Of a DNA stretch of 64,000 bases, positions 61,433 to 64,000 are shown in pieces; the stretch's first letter is position 1; every line of letters starts with the position of its first letter. The translations under genes and the position numbers were made by a program. Source of the DNA: Brachyhypopomus gauderio (Eukaryota > Chordata > Actinopteri > Gymnotiformes > Hypopomidae); assembly GCF_052324685.1 (NCBI RefSeq), contig NC_135214.1:29864206-29928205 (forward strand), written 5' to 3'. The notes under the pieces were generated by a model. It was not told where the DNA came from. It searched no databases and saw only the letters and a list, made by a program, of their open reading frames with translations.

Positions 61433-64000
61433 ATGTCCCGAAAAAGGTTAGGCAACTTGGGCCATGCTCTGTGGCAGAAAAGCTGCAACACGTCGTTACG
61501 TGCAGGACAAAAGATTCCTGCTTTTGCTTGTGGCAGCTTCGCGTCAACTCAGAACGACCAGAAATGCTGCAAAGAGAGACACAATAACAGATCTCCAACA
61601 AACGTGGCAGCTAATTCCCATTCGGTTCCACCCGCTGCAACATCGCATAGGCACCAAGTCGCAGGAAAACTGCGAGGGGAAGAGTCTCTTGCAAAATCCG
61701 GGAGGGCATTTTCTTCGACTGCCCCTCAAATTGACCACAAAACTTATTTGTGGGGAAGATACGCCGAAATAAAACGACTCGTGCACGGTAAGATGAAGTT
61801 TGTCTTTTGTTTTGCTTGACGTTTATATGGTTTGGATTGCTGGTAATATTCGCACCAGCTATGCTATTCATTTTGACGCGGGGATGGTGGCATTCTTCAC
61901 ATTTATCTCTGATTTGCCTAAAACGTGTGTAATATTATTGCCAGTCCAATATGTCTTGTAAAGCGGCTCGTGATCATTTAGATAAATGTTTTAGCCTAAT
62001 AATGCGCATCCTCTCAGATTTGATTCCCCCTGGAGTGTGCAATCTGCTCAATCCTTCCACCATCTACGCCAACAATGAAGTGAACTTGGAAGAGGTGGAC
62101 ATCTATGGATTTGATTATGATTACACTCTTGCGCTTTACTCCGACTCTCTGAATGAGATGATCTACAACAAAGCACGACAGTTCCTGATAGAACACTACA
62201 AGGTCAGTTTATCTTTATGTACACTGTGTGGAAATATCAATATTATATTGATATTACAGTGCAAAAAAAGCAGTCTGACGTGCTGCGACTGTTTTGCATT
62301 GCGATAACTTCATAGGGTAGTATATTAGGTATTGTAGGAATTAATTAGAGGTATTAGGGTACGGTATTCACTTTTCCTTGTATGATAACATTTTGACCAA
62401 GACGTGATGATTATGGTATGTCTAATATGTGAGAATCGTGATGAAAGGGTTCTTTCTTGGTTCTTTCATAGTATCCTCAGGGTATCAAAAAGTACAACTA
62501 CATCCCCAACTTTGCAGCTCGGGGTCTTCATTATGATATCCAGAAGGTATATTCTGAGAACACTGTGAATGATAAAATTTTTAAGTAATGCCCTCATTCT
62601 CGTTTTTAGAAATTATTTGATGCCTGTTGTGGCGGTGTGCCATTGAGTGATTAGTATTGTCTGTGTGATTTAGGGCCTTCTGATGAAAATTGATGCATTC
62701 CATTACATTCAGATGGGTACAGTGTACAGGTAAGTTGTCCTGTACTTTAGCAGCGTATCACGATTTGTTGGGCTAATATGTATTAAGAAATAAGGGATGT
62801 AACACCTTTTATTAATGCACAGATTGGAATCCCTGCCATTTCAACTGCCTCTGCCCTCCGATAACAATATCATAGTGCTTACTCTCAAAGGACTCAAAAT
62901 GGCCCAGATTATGCCTTTTTAAAAATCCGTGTCATATTCTGGGACTCGACATTTTGATGTCATTTCTGTGTATGCACATCTTTTGTCCTGCATGTCCTAA
63001 AATCAGTCCGAGCTGAAGAGAAAAGGCAAAAGATGTGCTCCCAAACATGAAGGCAAATATCATTAATTGCAGATTTTGCCTTCCAGAAATTTTAACTTTA
63101 ATTGGATTGGTCCGCAAAACCTAAATCCATTAGACTCAAAACAACAGTTTAGTCCTAATTGGGTTAAGATGATGCTTCAGACCCCTAATTTGAGATATTT
63201 TCTCCAAAAGGGGTCTGAAGCCTGTTCCAGATGAGGAGGTCATGCACTTGTATGGAGGTTCCAACCACGTCCCTCTTCACCAAGTCAGCGGCTTCTATGG
63301 CAAGGTTACTGTTCCTTCTCGTCTCTTATTTATGTTAAAAAGTTAGTTTTCCAGCAGTAATGTGATGTTTCATGAGATGTTTATATGCTTACAGTCTGTT
63401 CCTTCATTACCAAAATGTGTGCAGAAGTATTGCCACACTCAGCACAGTTTCCGTCTTTGTGTTTGGTCTGCTCACAAAAAATGTTGTCAAAGATTTAATG
63501 TACTTCTCTATGCCATATTGGTTTACTTACTACACTAAAGCTGATCAATTGTTTATAGAAATTATAGCAGTTCTTTTGATTTTGTTGTTTTAGTTTGTCA
63601 TTGCATGGAATAAAATTTCTGTTTGCATTGTCTTTACTTAAGAAGTTTGATGTGTGTGCTCTCTCACTCCAAATGGATCAAACAAGATTAGCAATACTCC
63701 CCTCAATTTTTTTAAAGGCCAGAAAAGTGTGTGGACAATTGTAGCATTTTTTGTTTGTGTCTGTCCTACAGGGGCCCAAAATGAAGCAGTTCATGGATAT
63801 TTTCTCCATCCCAGAGATGACACTTTTGGCTGCTGCTAACGACTACTTCATCTCCAGTGATATCGAATATGACCCTGTGCACCTCTACAAAGATGTGTCT
63901 GTAAGTGTGTGCTGTCAGGAATTTACAGTTTACACTTAAGCCAATAATTATAAACATAGGAATACATTCAGAATGTAGCAGTACAATTATGGGCACAGAA
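61433..64000 (+). CDS. nt5dc2: 5'-nucleotidase domain-containing protein 2, N-terminal part (continues past the window)
   Basis: HAD-superfamily hydrolase of the cytosolic 5'-nucleotidase (purine-type) group; substrate not established for this member. Coding exons seen: 61433-61787, 62018-62202, 62472-62546, 62674-62729, 63211-63304, 63772-63900. All phases join, giving 298 residues of an expected 520 or more. The first 110 residues are basic and poorly conserved, as in the family. Similarity to NT5DC2 starts at [17 protein letters not shown] motif I is FDYDYTLA with nucleophile Asp151 and Asp153. Then come [42 protein letters not shown] and [12 protein letters not shown]. Later HAD motifs lie beyond the right edge. 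The exon 5 donor GTTACT is weak. The first ATG of the open frame was chosen as start, with no in-frame alternative upstream seen. Confidence 0.96.

Overview
The window reads as nuclear DNA of a ray-finned (teleost) fish. The genes are vertebrate and split into many short exons with GT-AG introns. CA/GT, GATA and TA microsatellites are dense, and there is a fish tRNA-derived SINE ending in a short AAATGT-type tail. Several hAT-type DNA transposon remnants are present. Nothing in the sequence fixes the species. No CRISPR array, operon, rRNA or true tRNA gene was seen.

Layout. 1-7.4 kb: no recognisable coding sequence; simple repeats and a CpG-rich patch that may be the sema3f promoter. 7.4-24.2 kb (+): semaphorin-3F, 17 coding exons, 760 residues, with a first intron of nearly 9 kb and a 3' UTR of about 2.8 kb. 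25.0-29.1 kb (-): WASP, 12 coding exons, convergent with sema3f. Its seventh coding exon carries an apparent single-base frameshift in this sequence. 29.1-35.0 kb: no gene; one copy of a duplicated repeat and a minisatellite. 35.0-43.8 kb (-): the system N amino-acid transporter slc38a5, 15 coding exons, 467 residues. A second copy of the same repeat, itself interrupted by a hAT element, fills one intron, and a BED-finger hAT fragment sits in another. 45-52 kb: intergenic. 52.0-59.5 kb (+): ccdc22, 16 coding exons, 641 residues. 61.4-63.9 kb (+): the first six coding exons of nt5dc2, which runs off the right edge; its promoter has six CCAAT boxes in about 190 bp.

The genes are not one pathway: secreted guidance cue, haematopoietic actin regulator, glutamine transporter, endosomal-recycling scaffold subunit and HAD-type hydrolase. 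Their link is positional. From memory, human WAS, SLC38A5 and CCDC22 lie on Xp11.23, and SEMA3F and NT5DC2 on 3p21. The block therefore mixes two human segments that carry paralogous genes.

I found no clearly new biological system. The observations most worth a second look are: a short sema3f intron bounded by complementary CA and GT tracts; the was frameshift; a transposon insertion with a perfect target duplication and its empty site preserved in a nearby paralogous repeat; the CCAAT cluster; a stop-free in-frame ccdc22 intron; and a duplicated splice donor in sema3f.
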